Shown piece after piece: positions 47,528 to 58,874 of a stretch of 64,000 nucleotides of DNA. The notes beneath the pieces were generated by a model. That model made no database searches and was not told where the DNA came from. It saw only the letters and a list, made by a program, of their open reading frames with translations. The translations under genes were made by a program, and so were the position numbers. This DNA comes from an uncultured Acetatifactor sp. (lineage in GTDB: Bacteria > Bacillota > Clostridia > Lachnospirales > Lachnospiraceae): assembly GCA_947581865.1 (NCBI GenBank), contig CANPWA010000001.1:166530-230529 (forward strand), read 5' to 3'. Each line of letters begins with the position of its first letter. Positions within the stretch are counted from its first letter, which is position 1.

Positions 47528-50500
47528 ATGGCATTCACCCATCTTCATGTCCATACAGAGTATTCCCTGTTGGACGGTTCCAATAAAATCAAAGAGTATG
47601 TGCATCGTGTCAAGGAGCTGGGGATGGATTCTGCTGCGATCACGGACCATGGCGTCATGTACGGAGTGATCGACTTTTACAGGGCGGCAAAGGCAGAAGG
47701 GATCAAGCCCATTATGGGCTGCGAGGTCTATGTGGCGCCAAACTCCCGCTTCGACAAGGAACTGACCGGAGGTGAGGACCGGTATTATCATCTGGTGCTC
47801 CTGGCAGAGAATAATACCGGTTATGCCAACCTGATGAAGATCGTCAGCCGTGGATTTACGGAAGGGTATTACTATAAGCCCCGCGTGGACATGGAGATCT
47901 TAAACCGCTATCACGAGGGGATCATTGCGACCTCCGCCTGTCTTGCCGGCGAGGTGCAGCGTTATATCGTGAAAGGGCTGACGGACGAGGCGCGCAAGGC
48001 GGCTTTGAAGTATGAGGCATGCTTCGGGAAGGGTAATTTTTTCCTGGAGATGCAGGATCATGGGATTCCGGAGCAAAAGACGGTGAATATGGAGCTCATG
48101 CGCATGAGCAGAGAGCTGGATATTCCTCTGGTGGTCACCAATGATGTGCATTACACCTATGCGGAGGACGCGGATTCCCATGACATCCTGCTCTGCCTTC
48201 AGACGGGCAAGAAGCTTGCGGACGAGGACCGTATGCGCTATGAGGGCGGGCAGTATTTTGTCAAGAGCGAGGAAGAGATGAAGGCGTTGTTCCCCTATGC
48301 CTGGGAGGCGGTGGAGAACACCCAGCGCATTGCCGACAGGTGTAACGTGGAGATCGAGTTCGGCGTGACCAAGCTGCCTCATTTTGAGGTGCCCGAGGGG
48401 TATGACTCCTGGAGCTATCTGAACAAACTGTGCGACGACGGGCTTTTGGAACGCTACGGGGAGGAAGCCCATACGCTCCGGGAACGGCTGGACTATGAGC
48501 TGGGGGTCATCCGGAGCATGGGATTTGTGGATTATTTCCTCATTGTCTGGGATTTTATCAACTATGCCAAGATGAATGATATTCCCGTCGGCCCGGGGCG
48601 TGGCTCCGCTGCGGGAAGCATTGTGGCTTATTGTCTCAAGATTACAAATATTGATCCGATCCGGTATCAGCTTTTGTTCGAGCGGTTCTTAAACCCGGAG
48701 CGCGTGACCATGCCGGATATCGATATTGACTTCTGCTTTGAGCGAAGGCAGGAGGTCATCGACTATGTGAGCAGAAAATACGGCGCGGAGAAGGTGGTGC
48801 AGATCGTCACCTTCGGTACGCTGCAGGCGAAGGGCGTGATCCGCGACGTGGGACGCGTCATGGATCTGCCCTATCAGCTGTGTGATTCGCTGGCCAAGAT
48901 GGTGCCGGCAGAATTGAACATCACACTGGATAAGGCATTGGAAAAGAATCCTGAGATGCGGAAGCTCTATCAGGAGGATGAGCAGGTAAAGCATCTGCTG
49001 GATATGTGTAAGAGGCTGGAGGGTCTGCCCAGACACTCCTCGATGCACGCGGCGGGTGTGGTCATCTGCCCCGAGGCGGCGGAGGAGTTTGTGCCGCTCT
49101 CCAGGGGAAGCGACGGTTCCGTCACCACCCAGTTTACCATGACCACTCTGGAGGAGTTGGGACTGCTGAAAATGGATTTTCTGGGGCTGCGCACGCTGAC
49201 GGTCATCCACGACGCGGTGAAGTTTATTGAGAAAAGTACGGGAAAGCGCATCAATATGGATGCCATTGACTATGATGACAGGGAAGTGCTCGCCTCCATC
49301 GGCACAGGCAGGACGGAGGGGATTTTCCAGCTGGAGAGCGCAGGCATGAAGAACTTTATGAAGGAGCTGCGCCCCCAGAATCTGGAAGACATTATCGCCG
49401 GAATTTCCCTGTATCGTCCCGGTCCCATGGATTTTATCCCGAAGTATATTAAAGGAAAGAACAACCACAGCGATGTCACTTATGCCTGCCCCCAGCTGGA
49501 GCCGATCCTGGCGCCCACCTACGGATGTATCGTGTATCAGGAGCAGGTGATGCAGATCGTGCGCGATCTGGGAGGCTATACCCTGGGGCGCAGCGATCTG
49601 GTGCGCCGTGCCATGAGTAAGAAGAAGCAGTCCGTCATGGAGAAGGAGCGCGCCAATTTCATCTACGGCAATCAAAAAGAGCAGGTGCCCGGCTGTCTGG
49701 CAAACGGCATCAGCGAGGCAGTGGCGTCCCGGATCTATGACGAGATGATGGATTTTGCAAAATATGCCTTTAACAAGTCCCATGCGGCGTGTTACGCGGT
49801 GGTAGCCTATCAGACGGCATGGCTGAAATACTATTATCCGGTGGAGTTCATGGCGGCTCTGCTCACCTCGGTCATTGACAATCCCAAGAAGGTGTCGGAG
49901 TATATTCTGACCTGCCGCAGCATGGGAATCGCGCTTCTGCCCCCCGATGTCAATCAGGGTGAGGCAGGATTTTCCGTGGCGGACGGGAGCATCCGTTATG
50001 CCCTCACGGCGATCCGCGGTGTGGGGCGACCCGTGATCGACAGTCTGGTGGAGGAGAGACGGGAAAGGGGCGCTTTCACCGGATTAAAGGAATTCATCAC
50101 CCGTATGATGCACACCGAGATCAATAAACGGACGGTGGAAAATTTTATCAAGGCAGGGGCGCTGGACAGTCTGAACGGCACCAGAAAGCAGTTTATGATC
50201 ATATACGCACAGCTCATGGACCGCGTTTCAAAGGAGCAGAAGGACAGCCTGGCAGGGCAGATGTCGCTGTTTGATATCGCGGACGAGGAGACAAAGGAGG
50301 AGTTTGACCTTCGGATGCCGGATGTGGGGGAATATCCCAAGGAGATGCTGCTGGCCTTTGAGAAGGAAGTGCTGGGCATCTATATCAGCGGACATCCGCT
50401 GGAGGCGTATCAGGAACTTTGGGAGAGGAACATCAGTAACAATACCGGCGATTTTATGCTGGATGAGGAGATAGGATCTGTCCGTGTCAGAGATCAGGAG

Positions 50501-51076
50501 AGGGTGACGCTGGGCGGTATCATCGCGGGCAAGAATGTGAAATATACCCGGAATGACAAGGTGATGGCATTTTTGACCCTGGAAGACATGATCGGCAGTG
50601 TGGAAGTGGTGGTGTTCCCGCGGCAGTATGAAAAATACAGTGCCGTGCTGGAGGAGGACGCAAAGGTGTTCGTCCGCGGCCACGCCAATGTGGAGGAGGA
50701 TAAGGACGCCAAGCTCATCTGCGATGAGATCAGGACCTTCGAGGAGGTCAGACAAAGCGAGGAGAGGAACAGCCCCCGGAAGGCTGCGGCAAAGATGCCC
50801 AACGGGCTATGGATCCGCTTCGAGGATGCGGCGGATTACGACAGACGCAGGGAAGAGCTGTTCTCTGCCATCGCCGGCTCTGAAGGGGAGGACGATGTGG
50901 TCATTTACCTGAAGAGTACGAAAGCCGTGAAAGTGCTGCCCCAAAATCAACGTGTCAGCGCGGACGAGTTTTTGCAGAAGAGACTGGGGGCTCTTTTTGG
51001 AGAACAGAACATCGGTGTCAGGAACATTCCGGTCAGGAATGAAAATGCTATTGAAAACGGAGTCAAATTGGATTAA
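47528..51076 (+). CDS. dnaE: DNA polymerase III subunit alpha
   Basis: FTHLHVHTEYSLLDG PHP domain; PVGPGRGSAAGSIVAYCL; MPDIDIDF; GQMSLFD; OB-fold. Confidence 0.97.
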   Translation: MAFTHLHVHTEYSLLDGSNKIKEYVHRVKELGMDSAAITDHGVMYGVIDFYRAAKAEGIKPIMGCEVYVAPNSRFDKELTGGEDRYYHLVLLAENNTGYANLMKIVSRGFTEGYYYKPRVDMEILNRYHEGIIATSACLAGEVQRYIVKGLTDEARKAALKYEACFGKGNFFLEMQDHGIPEQKTVNMELMRMSRELDIPLVVTNDVHYTYAEDADSHDILLCLQTGKKLADEDRMRYEGGQYFVKSEEEMKALFPYAWEAVENTQRIADRCNVEIEFGVTKLPHFEVPEGYDSWSYLNKLCDDGLLERYGEEAHTLRERLDYELGVIRSMGFVDYFLIVWDFINYAKMNDIPVGPGRGSAAGSIVAYCLKITNIDPIRYQLLFERFLNPERVTMPDIDIDFCFERRQEVIDYVSRKYGAEKVVQIVTFGTLQAKGVIRDVGRVMDLPYQLCDSLAKMVPAELNITLDKALEKNPEMRKLYQEDEQVKHLLDMCKRLEGLPRHSSMHAAGVVICPEAAEEFVPLSRGSDGSVTTQFTMTTLEELGLLKMDFLGLRTLTVIHDAVKFIEKSTGKRINMDAIDYDDREVLASIGTGRTEGIFQLESAGMKNFMKELRPQNLEDIIAGISLYRPGPMDFIPKYIKGKNNHSDVTYACPQLEPILAPTYGCIVYQEQVMQIVRDLGGYTLGRSDLVRRAMSKKKQSVMEKERANFIYGNQKEQVPGCLANGISEAVASRIYDEMMDFAKYAFNKSHAACYAVVAYQTAWLKYYYPVEFMAALLTSVIDNPKKVSEYILTCRSMGIALLPPDVNQGEAGFSVADGSIRYALTAIRGVGRPVIDSLVEERRERGAFTGLKEFITRMMHTEINKRTVENFIKAGALDSLNGTRKQFMIIYAQLMDRVSKEQKDSLAGQMSLFDIADEETKEEFDLRMPDVGEYPKEMLLAFEKEVLGIYISGHPLEAYQELWERNISNNTGDFMLDEEIGSVRVRDQERVTLGGIIAGKNVKYTRNDKVMAFLTLEDMIGSVEVVVFPRQYEKYSAVLEEDAKVFVRGHANVEEDKDAKLICDEIRTFEEVRQSEERNSPRKAAAKMPNGLWIRFEDAADYDRRREELFSAIAGSEGEDDVVIYLKSTKAVKVLPQNQRVSADEFLQKRLGALFGEQNIGVRNIPVRNENAIENGVKLD

Positions 51077-51130
51077 AATAGGTACTTAGAGTGATTTTGT
51101 ATGATTTTGTTTGATTCTGGAGGTTGTGTC

Positions 51131-52105
51131 ATGGCGAAGGAAATTAAGACGATCGGAGTTTTGACAAGCGGTGGAGATGCGCCCGGCATGAATGCGGCAA
51201 TCCGTGCGGTGGTGCGCACGGCGATTGCCCGGGGAATGAATGTAAAAGGAATTAAGAAGGGCTACCAGGGGCTTTTAAACGAAGAAATCATAGATATGAA
51301 GGGGAAGGATGTCTCCGACATCATCCAGCGGGGAGGCACCATTCTTGGCACGGCGAGGTGCATGGAGTTTAAGACCCCGGAGGGACAGAAAAAGGGCGCC
51401 GATATCTGCAGAAAACACGGTATCGAAGGGATTGTCGTCATAGGAGGCGACGGTTCCTACCGCGGCGCACAGGCTTTGTCCAGACAGGGGATCAATACCA
51501 TCGGGCTGCCCGGTACGATCGATCTGGATATATCCTGTACAGAGTACACCATCGGTTTTGACACTGCGGTGAATACCGCGATGCAGGCGATCGATAAGGT
51601 GAAGGATACTTCCGCTTCCCATGAGCGCTGCAGTATCATAGAGGTCATGGGACGCAATGCAGGTTATATCGCACTTTGGTGCGGGATCGCCAATGGCGCG
51701 GAGGATATTCTGATTCCCGAAAAATACGATTTTGACGAGCAGAAGATCATCAACAATATCATTTCCAACCGCAGAAAGGGCAAGACCCACCATATCATTA
51801 TCAATGCGGAGGGCATCGGGCATTCCGTGTCCATGGCGAGACGTGTGGAAGCGGCTACCGGCATTGAGACGAGGGCAACGATCCTCGGTTATATGCAGCG
51901 CGGAGGATGCCCTACGGCGAAGGACCGCTATTATGCCTCAATCATGGGTTCTTATGCGGTGGAGATCCTGCGTCAGGGAAAGACGAACCGGGTGGTGGGA
52001 TTCAGCAAGGGAGAATTTGTGGATTACGACATCGAAGAGGCGCTGAATATGGTAAAGGGTATCAATGATGTTGAATACGATATCGCCTATCTGCTCTCGG
52101 TATAA
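51131..52105 (+). CDS. pfkA: ATP-dependent 6-phosphofructokinase
   Basis: IGVLTSGGDAPGMNAAIRA, GGDGSYRGA, PGTIDLDI, EVMGRNAGYIAL. Confidence 0.95.
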   Translation: MAKEIKTIGVLTSGGDAPGMNAAIRAVVRTAIARGMNVKGIKKGYQGLLNEEIIDMKGKDVSDIIQRGGTILGTARCMEFKTPEGQKKGADICRKHGIEGIVVIGGDGSYRGAQALSRQGINTIGLPGTIDLDISCTEYTIGFDTAVNTAMQAIDKVKDTSASHERCSIIEVMGRNAGYIALWCGIANGAEDILIPEKYDFDEQKIINNIISNRRKGKTHHIIINAEGIGHSVSMARRVEAATGIETRATILGYMQRGGCPTAKDRYYASIMGSYAVEILRQGKTNRVVGFSKGEFVDYDIEEALNMVKGINDVEYDIAYLLSV

Positions 52106-52121
52106 AAGGAATGTGATCGTG

Positions 52122-52155
52122 AAGCGGTGTTGTCTCCAGACAGCGCCGCTTTTCT
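52122..52155 (+). terminator. Rho-independent terminator after pfkA
   Basis: AAGCGGTGTTGTC-TCCA-GACAGCGCCGCTT (two G-U pairs) followed by TTTCT. Confidence 0.75.
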
Positions 52156-52199
52156 AAATGATGCCGGGCATGGATCCGGCCACGGAAAGAGGAAAGCAT

Positions 52200-52994
52200 A
52201 TGATTACAAGCACGGCAAATCCCCGTGTCAGACAGATCGTCCAATATCAGCTTCACCCAAAGGAGCGGGGCAGGGACAAAGTCTTTGTTGCCGAGGGGGT
52301 CAAAATGTATCTCGAGGCACCGGAAAATCTCATACAGCAGGTCTATATCTCGGCAGGGGTGTTGGAGGAGACAAAGAGACCGGGCAGGCAGAATGTCATG
52401 GACAAGCTTGTGCGCACCGGCTATGAGACGGTTTCCGACGAAGTGTTTGCCAAAATGTCCGATACCAGGACCCCCCAGGGGATTCTGGCACTGATGCGGC
52501 AGCCGGAGTATGAACTGGAACCGTTTCTGCAGAAGCCAGGGGCGCTGTTTCTTGTGCTGGAGGGTCTTCAGGATCCCGGGAATCTGGGAACGATAATAAG
52601 AACCGGGGAAGGCGCTGGAGTAACATGCGTTATTATTGGAGGCGGCGCGGATTTGTTTAATCCCAAAGTCATTCGGGCTACCATGGGATCCATATACCGG
52701 GTTCCCTTTGTGTATAGCCGGGATCTTCCGGGCACCGTGGAAAAGCTGCATGCCGCCGGGATCAGGGCTTATGCCGCTCATCTGCAGGGAGAGGTTTTTT
52801 ATGACAGTGTTTCCTTCCGGGAACCTTCGGCGTTTCTGATCGGAAACGAGGGGAGGGGCTTGAGCAGAGAGCTTGCCGGCGCGGCGGACGCTTATATTAA
52901 AATTCCTATGGAGGGGCAGGTGGAGAGCTTAAATGCCGCTGTGGCTGCAGCGCTGCTGATGTACGAGGCGCACAGGCAGCGGGCAGTCAGATAG
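52200..52994 (+). CDS. TrmH/SpoU family RNA methyltransferase
   Basis: FVAEGVKMYLEA, LEGLQDPGNLGTIIRTGEGAG, FLIGNEGRGLS, IPMEGQVESLNAAVAAALLMYEA. Confidence 0.93.
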   Translation: MITSTANPRVRQIVQYQLHPKERGRDKVFVAEGVKMYLEAPENLIQQVYISAGVLEETKRPGRQNVMDKLVRTGYETVSDEVFAKMSDTRTPQGILALMRQPEYELEPFLQKPGALFLVLEGLQDPGNLGTIIRTGEGAGVTCVIIGGGADLFNPKVIRATMGSIYRVPFVYSRDLPGTVEKLHAAGIRAYAAHLQGEVFYDSVSFREPSAFLIGNEGRGLSRELAGAADAYIKIPMEGQVESLNAAVAAALLMYEAHRQRAVR

Positions 52995-53082
52995 CATGGA
53001 ACGAAAAGAGGAAGCATCATATTAAATAATACACGAAATTAAATGCAGAATGATCTATGGAAAACAGGGAGGCTGGGAGAAG

Positions 53083-53889
53083 ATGGAGACAGGTAAGATT
53101 GGATTTATCGGGCTGGGAAATATGGCTGTGGCAATGATCGGAGGAATGCTGAAAGAGAAGATCATCGAACCAAAACAGGTGATTGGAAAAGCCCGGACCA
53201 GGGAGACGGAAGAAAAAATTAAAAACAGATTTAATATTCTTACGGCAGAGAGTAATGCCCGGGTGGCTGCGGAAGCCGATATTCTGTTTCTTGCCGTGAA
53301 GCCGGTGTATTTTGCCGGGGTGATCGAAGAAATCCGCGAGGCGGTCCGTCCCGGCACACTGATCGTCAGCATTGCCGCGGGCAGAACCCTTTCTTATTTA
53401 AAGAAGGAGTTTGGGAGAGAGGACTGTAAATTCATTCGCTGCATGCCCAACACTCCGGCGCTGGTGCTGGAGGGCTGCACCGGAGTCTGCGCGGAGGAAA
53501 AAGTCACCGGAGAGGAGCTGGACCGTGTCTTAGCGCTGTTAAATGCCTTCGGCAGAGCGAGCGTGGTGCCCGAAAGCCTGATGGATGTTGTGGTCGGCGT
53601 ATCCGGCAGCGCGCCGGCATATGTGTTTCTGTTTATAGAAGCCATGGCGGACGAGGCGGTTGCGGAGGGAATGCCCCGCAGACAGGCGTACGAGTTTGCC
53701 GCGCAGGCGGTGCTGGGCAGCGCCAGGATGGTTTTGGAGACCGGAAAACATCCCGGTGAACTCAAAGACATGGTGTGTTCCCCCGGAGGCACCACCATAC
53801 AGGCAGTGAAGGTTTTGGAGGAAAAGGGGCTGCGGGCAGCGGTGATGGATGCCATGGCAGCCTGTATCGAAAAATCTCGGAATATGTAA
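53083..53889 (+). CDS. proC: Pyrroline-5-carboxylate reductase
   Basis: IGFIGLGNMAVAMIGG, RCMPNTPALVLEGCTGVCA, GVSGSAPAYVFLFIEAMADEAV, VCSPGGTTIQAV. Confidence 0.95.
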   Translation: METGKIGFIGLGNMAVAMIGGMLKEKIIEPKQVIGKARTRETEEKIKNRFNILTAESNARVAAEADILFLAVKPVYFAGVIEEIREAVRPGTLIVSIAAGRTLSYLKKEFGREDCKFIRCMPNTPALVLEGCTGVCAEEKVTGEELDRVLALLNAFGRASVVPESLMDVVVGVSGSAPAYVFLFIEAMADEAVAEGMPRRQAYEFAAQAVLGSARMVLETGKHPGELKDMVCSPGGTTIQAVKVLEEKGLRAAVMDAMAACIEKSRNM

Positions 53890-53921
53890 ATTTTCCGCCA
53901 AAAAATGACAATTTATCACAC

Positions 53922-53950
53922 TTGACAAAACAGTTGCCTTCTGATATCAT
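53922..53950 (+). promoter_or_regulatory. Putative sigma-A promoter
   Basis: TTGACA - 17 nt - TATCAT upstream of 54030 gene. Confidence 0.7.
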
Positions 53951-54029
53951 TTATAAAAAATCTTAATATATTTAACAAATTTGTAACAATTTATAAAAAT
54001 ATTGTTATAATTATATTGGAGGAAAATAA

Positions 54030-55076
54030 ATGACTGAAGGCAGAAAAGTATGCCGAGTCTTTGCATTGGCACTTGCGCTTGCGCTGTCCGTGGGCAGTAC
54101 GGCAGAAGCTTCCGGTACCGGTAATTATCTGGAGGAAATGAATGGCGGCGTGGCCGCGATCCTGGAATCCAATTTTGTGGCAAGACAGAACGGAAAGCCC
54201 GAACCGGTCAAGCCGGAGGAGGAACAGTCCAAACTTGTCATGGCGAATGTCAAAAACGCATTGAATGTGCGCAGCGAACCCAGTGAAGACGCGGAAAAGG
54301 TAGGAAAATTATACAAAGACTGCGGAGGGATCATCCTCGAGAGAATGAACGGCTGGACAAAACTGCAGTCCGGCAATATTGTGGGATGGGCTTCGGATGA
54401 ATATCTTCTCTTTGGTGAGGAGGCGAGAGCTCTGGCAAACGATGTGGGCAGGACGATCGCAACCGTCAACACGGAATCTCTGCGCGTGCGCAAGGAGCCC
54501 GGTGCCGACGCAGGCATATACGGTCTGCTTCCCAAGGGGGAAGTCGTGGAAGTGCTTGACGACGATGACGAGGAATGGGTCACCATCGATTATGAGGGCG
54601 AGGACGCTTATGTGGCTGCCGAGTATGTGGTTGTGGACTTCCAGATCGACGCCGGTGAGACTATGGAAGAGATCAAAGCCAGAGAGGAAGCCGAGAGAGA
54701 GGCGAAGCGCCATGTGAATTACGGCGAGTACACTACAGATGCGGATACCACATTGCTCCTGGCTGCATTGATCCAGTGCGAGGCAGGCGGCGAGAGCTAT
54801 GAGGGACAGCTCGCTGTGGGCGCGGTGGTCATGAACCGTGTCAGAAGCGGTGCCTATCCCGACAGTATTCACGGCGTGATCTATGCGTCAGGGCAGTTTA
54901 CTCCTGCGCTGAACGGAAAAGTAAATGCGAAGTACGAGTCCGGCAGGATTTCCGACAGCTGCAAGAAGGCAGCGGAGGAGGCGGTTTCGGGAGTGTCCAA
55001 TGTGGGCGACTGCACACATTTCCGCCGCAACAACGGCAGGGACGGGATCGTGATCGGCAATCATGTATTTTATTGA
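54030..55076 (+). CDS. Secreted cell wall hydrolase, two SH3-like domains + SleB-type Hydrolase_2 domain
   Basis: Signal peptide; NALNVRSEPSEDAEKVGKL and ESLRVRKEPGADAGIYGLL SH3 repeats; LLAALIQCEAGGESYEGQLAVGAVVMNRVRSGAYPDSIHGVIY. Confidence 0.9.
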   Translation: MTEGRKVCRVFALALALALSVGSTAEASGTGNYLEEMNGGVAAILESNFVARQNGKPEPVKPEEEQSKLVMANVKNALNVRSEPSEDAEKVGKLYKDCGGIILERMNGWTKLQSGNIVGWASDEYLLFGEEARALANDVGRTIATVNTESLRVRKEPGADAGIYGLLPKGEVVEVLDDDDEEWVTIDYEGEDAYVAAEYVVVDFQIDAGETMEEIKAREEAEREAKRHVNYGEYTTDADTTLLLAALIQCEAGGESYEGQLAVGAVVMNRVRSGAYPDSIHGVIYASGQFTPALNGKVNAKYESGRISDSCKKAAEEAVSGVSNVGDCTHFRRNNGRDGIVIGNHVFY

Positions 55077-55137
55077 CCGGACGGTATCCGGACCGCATAA
55101 ATTTTATGGATATTACTGCATATAATAAAGATTGAGG

Positions 55138-55167
55138 CAGGGCGGCATGAAAGTGCCGTCCTGTTTT
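55138..55167 (+). terminator. Rho-independent terminator
   Basis: CAGGGCGGCA-TGAAAG-TGCCGTCCTG followed by TTTT. Confidence 0.7.
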
Positions 55168-55194
55168 GACATCGGGACAATTTTGTAGTACACT
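55166..55194 (+). promoter_or_regulatory. Putative sigma-A promoter for the nfeD-SPFH pair
   Basis: TTGACA - 17 nt - TACACT; the -35 abuts the preceding terminator. Confidence 0.6.
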
Positions 55195-55224
55195 GTAATT
55201 ATTATAGGAAAGGAGTTGCCCGAG

Positions 55225-55686
55225 ATGTTTGGAATAGCGGAATTATTGATTTTCTGGGTAGTGGTGCTGATCGTGATGATCGCCATTGAATTGGCGACGA
55301 TGGGTCTGACCACTATATGGTTTGCGGGCGGCGCGCTGGCGGCTGCGATCGCGGCTGCGTTTTCTCTGCCGTTATGGTTTCAGATACTGTTGTTTTTGGT
55401 GGTATCGCTTCTGCTCATGATATTCACCAGACCCATCGCGGTAAAATACTTTAACAAGGACAGAGTCCGTACCAATGTGGAAAGTCTTGTGGGACGGCAG
55501 GCGATCGTCATCAGCGAGATCGATAATCTGCAGGGCATCGGACAGGTGACGGTTGGGGGTCAGGAGTGGAGCGCCCGCAGCGAGGATGACAAAGTGCGCA
55601 TGGATGTGGGTGCCGTGGTGGACATAGTGGCTGTCAGCGGTGTGAAGCTGGTGGTGCGCATGGATCCTCAGATGCAGAACATCTGA
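55225..55686 (+). CDS. NfeD family membrane protein
   Basis: IAIELATMGLTTIWFAGGALAA, SLVGRQAIVISEIDNLQGIGQVTVGGQEWSAR (OB domain); followed by an SPFH protein. Confidence 0.9.
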   Translation: MFGIAELLIFWVVVLIVMIAIELATMGLTTIWFAGGALAAAIAAAFSLPLWFQILLFLVVSLLLMIFTRPIAVKYFNKDRVRTNVESLVGRQAIVISEIDNLQGIGQVTVGGQEWSARSEDDKVRMDVGAVVDIVAVSGVKLVVRMDPQMQNI

Positions 55687-55778
55687 GAATACGGTGCGGC
55701 TTTTAGCCCGGAGATAAGGAAGCAAACAAAATTAAGAAATGCGCGTGCGGCACGGATCCGCACAGAAAGAGGTGTATT

Positions 55779-56711
55779 ATGGGACCATTACTTTGTCTTG
55801 CATTTGTACTGTTTGTCATTGCGATCTGCCTGTTTTTTACCTGTATCAAGATCGTGCCCCAGGCGCAGGCGTATGTTGTGGAACGTCTGGGGGCATATCA
55901 GGGAACCTGGTCCGTGGGATTTCATTTGAAGTGGCCCATCGTTGACCGGATCGCCCGCCGCGTGAACCTGAAGGAGCAGGTGGCAGATTTCCCGCCCCAG
56001 CCTGTGATCACCAAGGATAACGCATCGGTGAGGATCGACACGGTGGTATTCTATCAGATCACCGATCCCAAGCTGTTCACCTACGGCGTGGAAAATCCCA
56101 TGATGGCGATCGAGAATCTGACGGCGACCACACTCCGTAACATCATCGGTGATCTGGAGCTTGACCAGACCCTGACTTCCCGTGAGATCATCAACACCAA
56201 GATGCGCGCGGCGCTGGATATCGCAACAGATCCCTGGGGCATCAAGGTCAATCGGGTGGAGTTAAAGAATATCATACCTCCCGCGGAGATCCAGAACGCC
56301 ATGGAGAAACAGATGAAAGCGGAACGTGAGAGACGTGAGGCGGTTACCCGCGCAGAGGGTGAAAAGAAAGCGCGCATCCTGGAGGCGGAAGGTGAGAAAG
56401 AGTCTGCGATCCTGCGCGCCGAGGCGGAAAAACAGTCTGCCATCCTGCGCGCGGAAGCACAGAAAGAGCGCATGATCCGCGAGGCGGAAGGTGAGGCGGA
56501 AGCCATCCTGAAAGTGCAGCAGGCGAACGCTGACGGTCTCAAGATGCTCAAAGAGGCGGGCGCGGATGAGGCGGTACTGAAGATCAAGAGTCTGGAAGCA
56601 TTTGAGAAAGTGGCGGACGGCAAGGCGAACACCATTCTTCTCCCCGCGGAGCTGCAGGGGATCGCATCCCTGGGAGCGGCGATCAAAGCGGTTTCCGGTA
56701 AGAGCGAATAA
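55779..56711 (+). CDS. SPFH/Band 7 (stomatin/QmcA-like) protein
   Basis: [44 protein letters not shown]; long [17 protein letters not shown] coiled coil. Confidence 0.94.
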   Translation: MGPLLCLAFVLFVIAICLFFTCIKIVPQAQAYVVERLGAYQGTWSVGFHLKWPIVDRIARRVNLKEQVADFPPQPVITKDNASVRIDTVVFYQITDPKLFTYGVENPMMAIENLTATTLRNIIGDLELDQTLTSREIINTKMRAALDIATDPWGIKVNRVELKNIIPPAEIQNAMEKQMKAERERREAVTRAEGEKKARILEAEGEKESAILRAEAEKQSAILRAEAQKERMIREAEGEAEAILKVQQANADGLKMLKEAGADEAVLKIKSLEAFEKVADGKANTILLPAELQGIASLGAAIKAVSGKSE

Positions 56712-56722
56712 AGGAGAAGACC

Positions 56723-57715
56723 ATGGGCAACATTGATTTAAAGGGGAGGGATTTCCTGAAGCTGTTGGATTTTACTCCCGAGGAGATCGTTTATTTTCTG
56801 GATCTGGCAGAGGATCTGAAGGACAAGAAGAAAAAAGGTATTCCCGTGGACATGCTGCGAGGCAAGAATGTGGCGCTGATCTTTGAGAAGACCAGCACCC
56901 GCACCAGATGTTCCTTTGAAGTGGCGGCATATGATCTGGGTATGGGCTGTACCTATCTGGATCCCCTGGGTTCCCAGATCGGCAAGAAGGAGAGCATCGC
57001 CGACACCGCGCGGGTGTTGTCGAGTATGTACGAGGGAATCGAATACCGCGGTTTTGAGCAGGAGATCGTGGAGGAGCTGGCAAAGTATTCCAAGGTGCCT
57101 GTATGGAACGGGCTGACCAACGAATTCCATCCCACTCAGATGCTGGCGGATCTGCTCACCATACGGGAACATTTCGGGCATCTGAAGGATATACGCCTCA
57201 CCTACATGGGAGACGCCCGCTACAATATGGGCAACTCCCTGATGGTAGCCTGCGCTAAGATGGGCATGCACTTTACCGCCTGCACCACTGCCAGATACTA
57301 TCCGGATAAAGCGCTGGTGGAGGAATGCCAAAAGATTGCGGCACAAACCGGAGGAAGCATCCGCCTGACCGAGGATGTGCGGGAAGGTACGAAGGACGTG
57401 GATGTGATCTATACCGATGTATGGGTGTCTATGGGTGAGGCGGATGAAGTTTGGGAGGAACGTATCAGAGAACTTTCACCCTATCAGGTCAATAGGGCAG
57501 TTATGGACAATGCGGGTGAGAAAGCCGTTTTCATGCACTGCCTGCCCGCGTTCCATGATCTGAAGACCAAGATCGGAGCCCAGATGGGAGAACGCTTCGG
57601 CATTACCGAGATGGAAGTGACGGATGAAGTGTTTGAATCCGCCCGGTCCCTCGTGTTCGAGGAAGCGGAGAACCGTATGCACACCATCAAGGCGGTTATG
57701 GCGGCAACCTTATGA
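56723..57715 (+). CDS. argF: Ornithine carbamoyltransferase
   Basis: [56 protein letters not shown]. Confidence 0.96.
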   Translation: MGNIDLKGRDFLKLLDFTPEEIVYFLDLAEDLKDKKKKGIPVDMLRGKNVALIFEKTSTRTRCSFEVAAYDLGMGCTYLDPLGSQIGKKESIADTARVLSSMYEGIEYRGFEQEIVEELAKYSKVPVWNGLTNEFHPTQMLADLLTIREHFGHLKDIRLTYMGDARYNMGNSLMVACAKMGMHFTACTTARYYPDKALVEECQKIAAQTGGSIRLTEDVREGTKDVDVIYTDVWVSMGEADEVWEERIRELSPYQVNRAVMDNAGEKAVFMHCLPAFHDLKTKIGAQMGERFGITEMEVTDEVFESARSLVFEEAENRMHTIKAVMAATL

Positions 57716-58500
57716 AAACATTAACATTAGCGGCGTCCACCCGGTGGGCAGGACGCCCTGTTTATTTTTATGAAAACATAGATTCCACCAATCTTCAGGC
57801 GAAACGTCTCTCTGACATGGGGGCTCCCCACGGAGCCCTGGTGGTCGCGGAAATGCAGACTGCCGGACGGGGGCGCAGAGGACGCAGCTGGGTCAGCCTT
57901 CCGGGCATCAATATTTACTACACGATCTTGTTGAAACCGGAATTTTCCCCGGATAAGTCCTCCATGCTGACTCTGGTGATGGGATATTCCGCTGCAAGGG
58001 CAATCCGTGTGGAGACCGGTCTGAATGCGGGAATCAAGTGGCCCAACGACATTGTGGTAAACGGCAAAAAACTCTGTGGGATCCTCACGGAGTTGAGCGT
58101 TGAGAAGGACAGGATACAGAATGTGGTCATCGGCGTGGGCATCAATGTACATGAACAGGAATTTTCCTCCTACCTTGCGGACAAGGCGACATTCCTGGAC
58201 AGAGAGTGCGGCTTCCGGGTGAACAGAAACCGCCTGCTCTCCGTCATTATGGAGTTTTTTGAGGAGGATTATGAGCGTTTTGTTTCCGCGGGAAACCTCC
58301 TTCCTTTCAAGGATGCCTATGAAAGGATGCTTGTCAACAGGGACAGAGAGGTCTGTGTGGAGGATACTGCCGGAGCGTACGAGGGAATCGCCCGCGGCAT
58401 CACAGAGACGGGCGAACTGATCGTGGAACTTGCGGACAAAAGCAGGAGAGAAGTGTTTGCGGGGGAAGTGTCCGTGCGCGGAATCTACGGATATGTATGA
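57712..58500 (+). CDS. birA: Biotin-[acetyl-CoA-carboxylase] ligase (no N-terminal HTH)
   Basis: [64 protein letters not shown] overlap with argF. Confidence 0.92.
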   Translation: MKTLTLAASTRWAGRPVYFYENIDSTNLQAKRLSDMGAPHGALVVAEMQTAGRGRRGRSWVSLPGINIYYTILLKPEFSPDKSSMLTLVMGYSAARAIRVETGLNAGIKWPNDIVVNGKKLCGILTELSVEKDRIQNVVIGVGINVHEQEFSSYLADKATFLDRECGFRVNRNRLLSVIMEFFEEDYERFVSAGNLLPFKDAYERMLVNRDREVCVEDTAGAYEGIARGITETGELIVELADKSRREVFAGEVSVRGIYGYV

Positions 58501-58870
58501 CGAAAGGATTGATATGGATAATGATCGGATCGTGCTCTGCGGCGCAAACGCCTATGAGATGAAATACTATTTTAACGAACAGTTTGCGGGGATTCCGGAA
58601 TCCATCAAGGAAGAACTGCACATTATCTGTGTTCTTTTCACGGAGGAAGTAGGCGGTATCTTTACCATTGGCTTTGAACCGGACGGAACCCTCTCCCTGC
58701 AGACCGATGCGGAGGAGGACGATATCTACTATGATGAAGTTTCCAGCGGGCTTTTAGTGGGTGAGATACGCAGAAAACGGCAGGAACTCTTTGAATCTTT
58801 GAGCCTCTATTACAGAGTGTTCATACGGAAAGAGGATGTATCACAGCTTTTGGATCAGAGCGGAGAATGA
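58493..58870 (+). CDS. Conserved hypothetical protein (DUF6145-like)
   Basis: [48 protein letters not shown]; the start could also be ATG 58514. Confidence 0.7.
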   Translation: MYDERIDMDNDRIVLCGANAYEMKYYFNEQFAGIPESIKEELHIICVLFTEEVGGIFTIGFEPDGTLSLQTDAEEDDIYYDEVSSGLLVGEIRRKRQELFESLSLYYRVFIRKEDVSQLLDQSGE

Positions 58871-58874
58871 GAAC

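Noticed and set aside
45728-47791. 687-aa antisense ORF overlapping PL1 and dnaE
   Set aside because: Shadow ORF crossing two real genes; no plausible start context.
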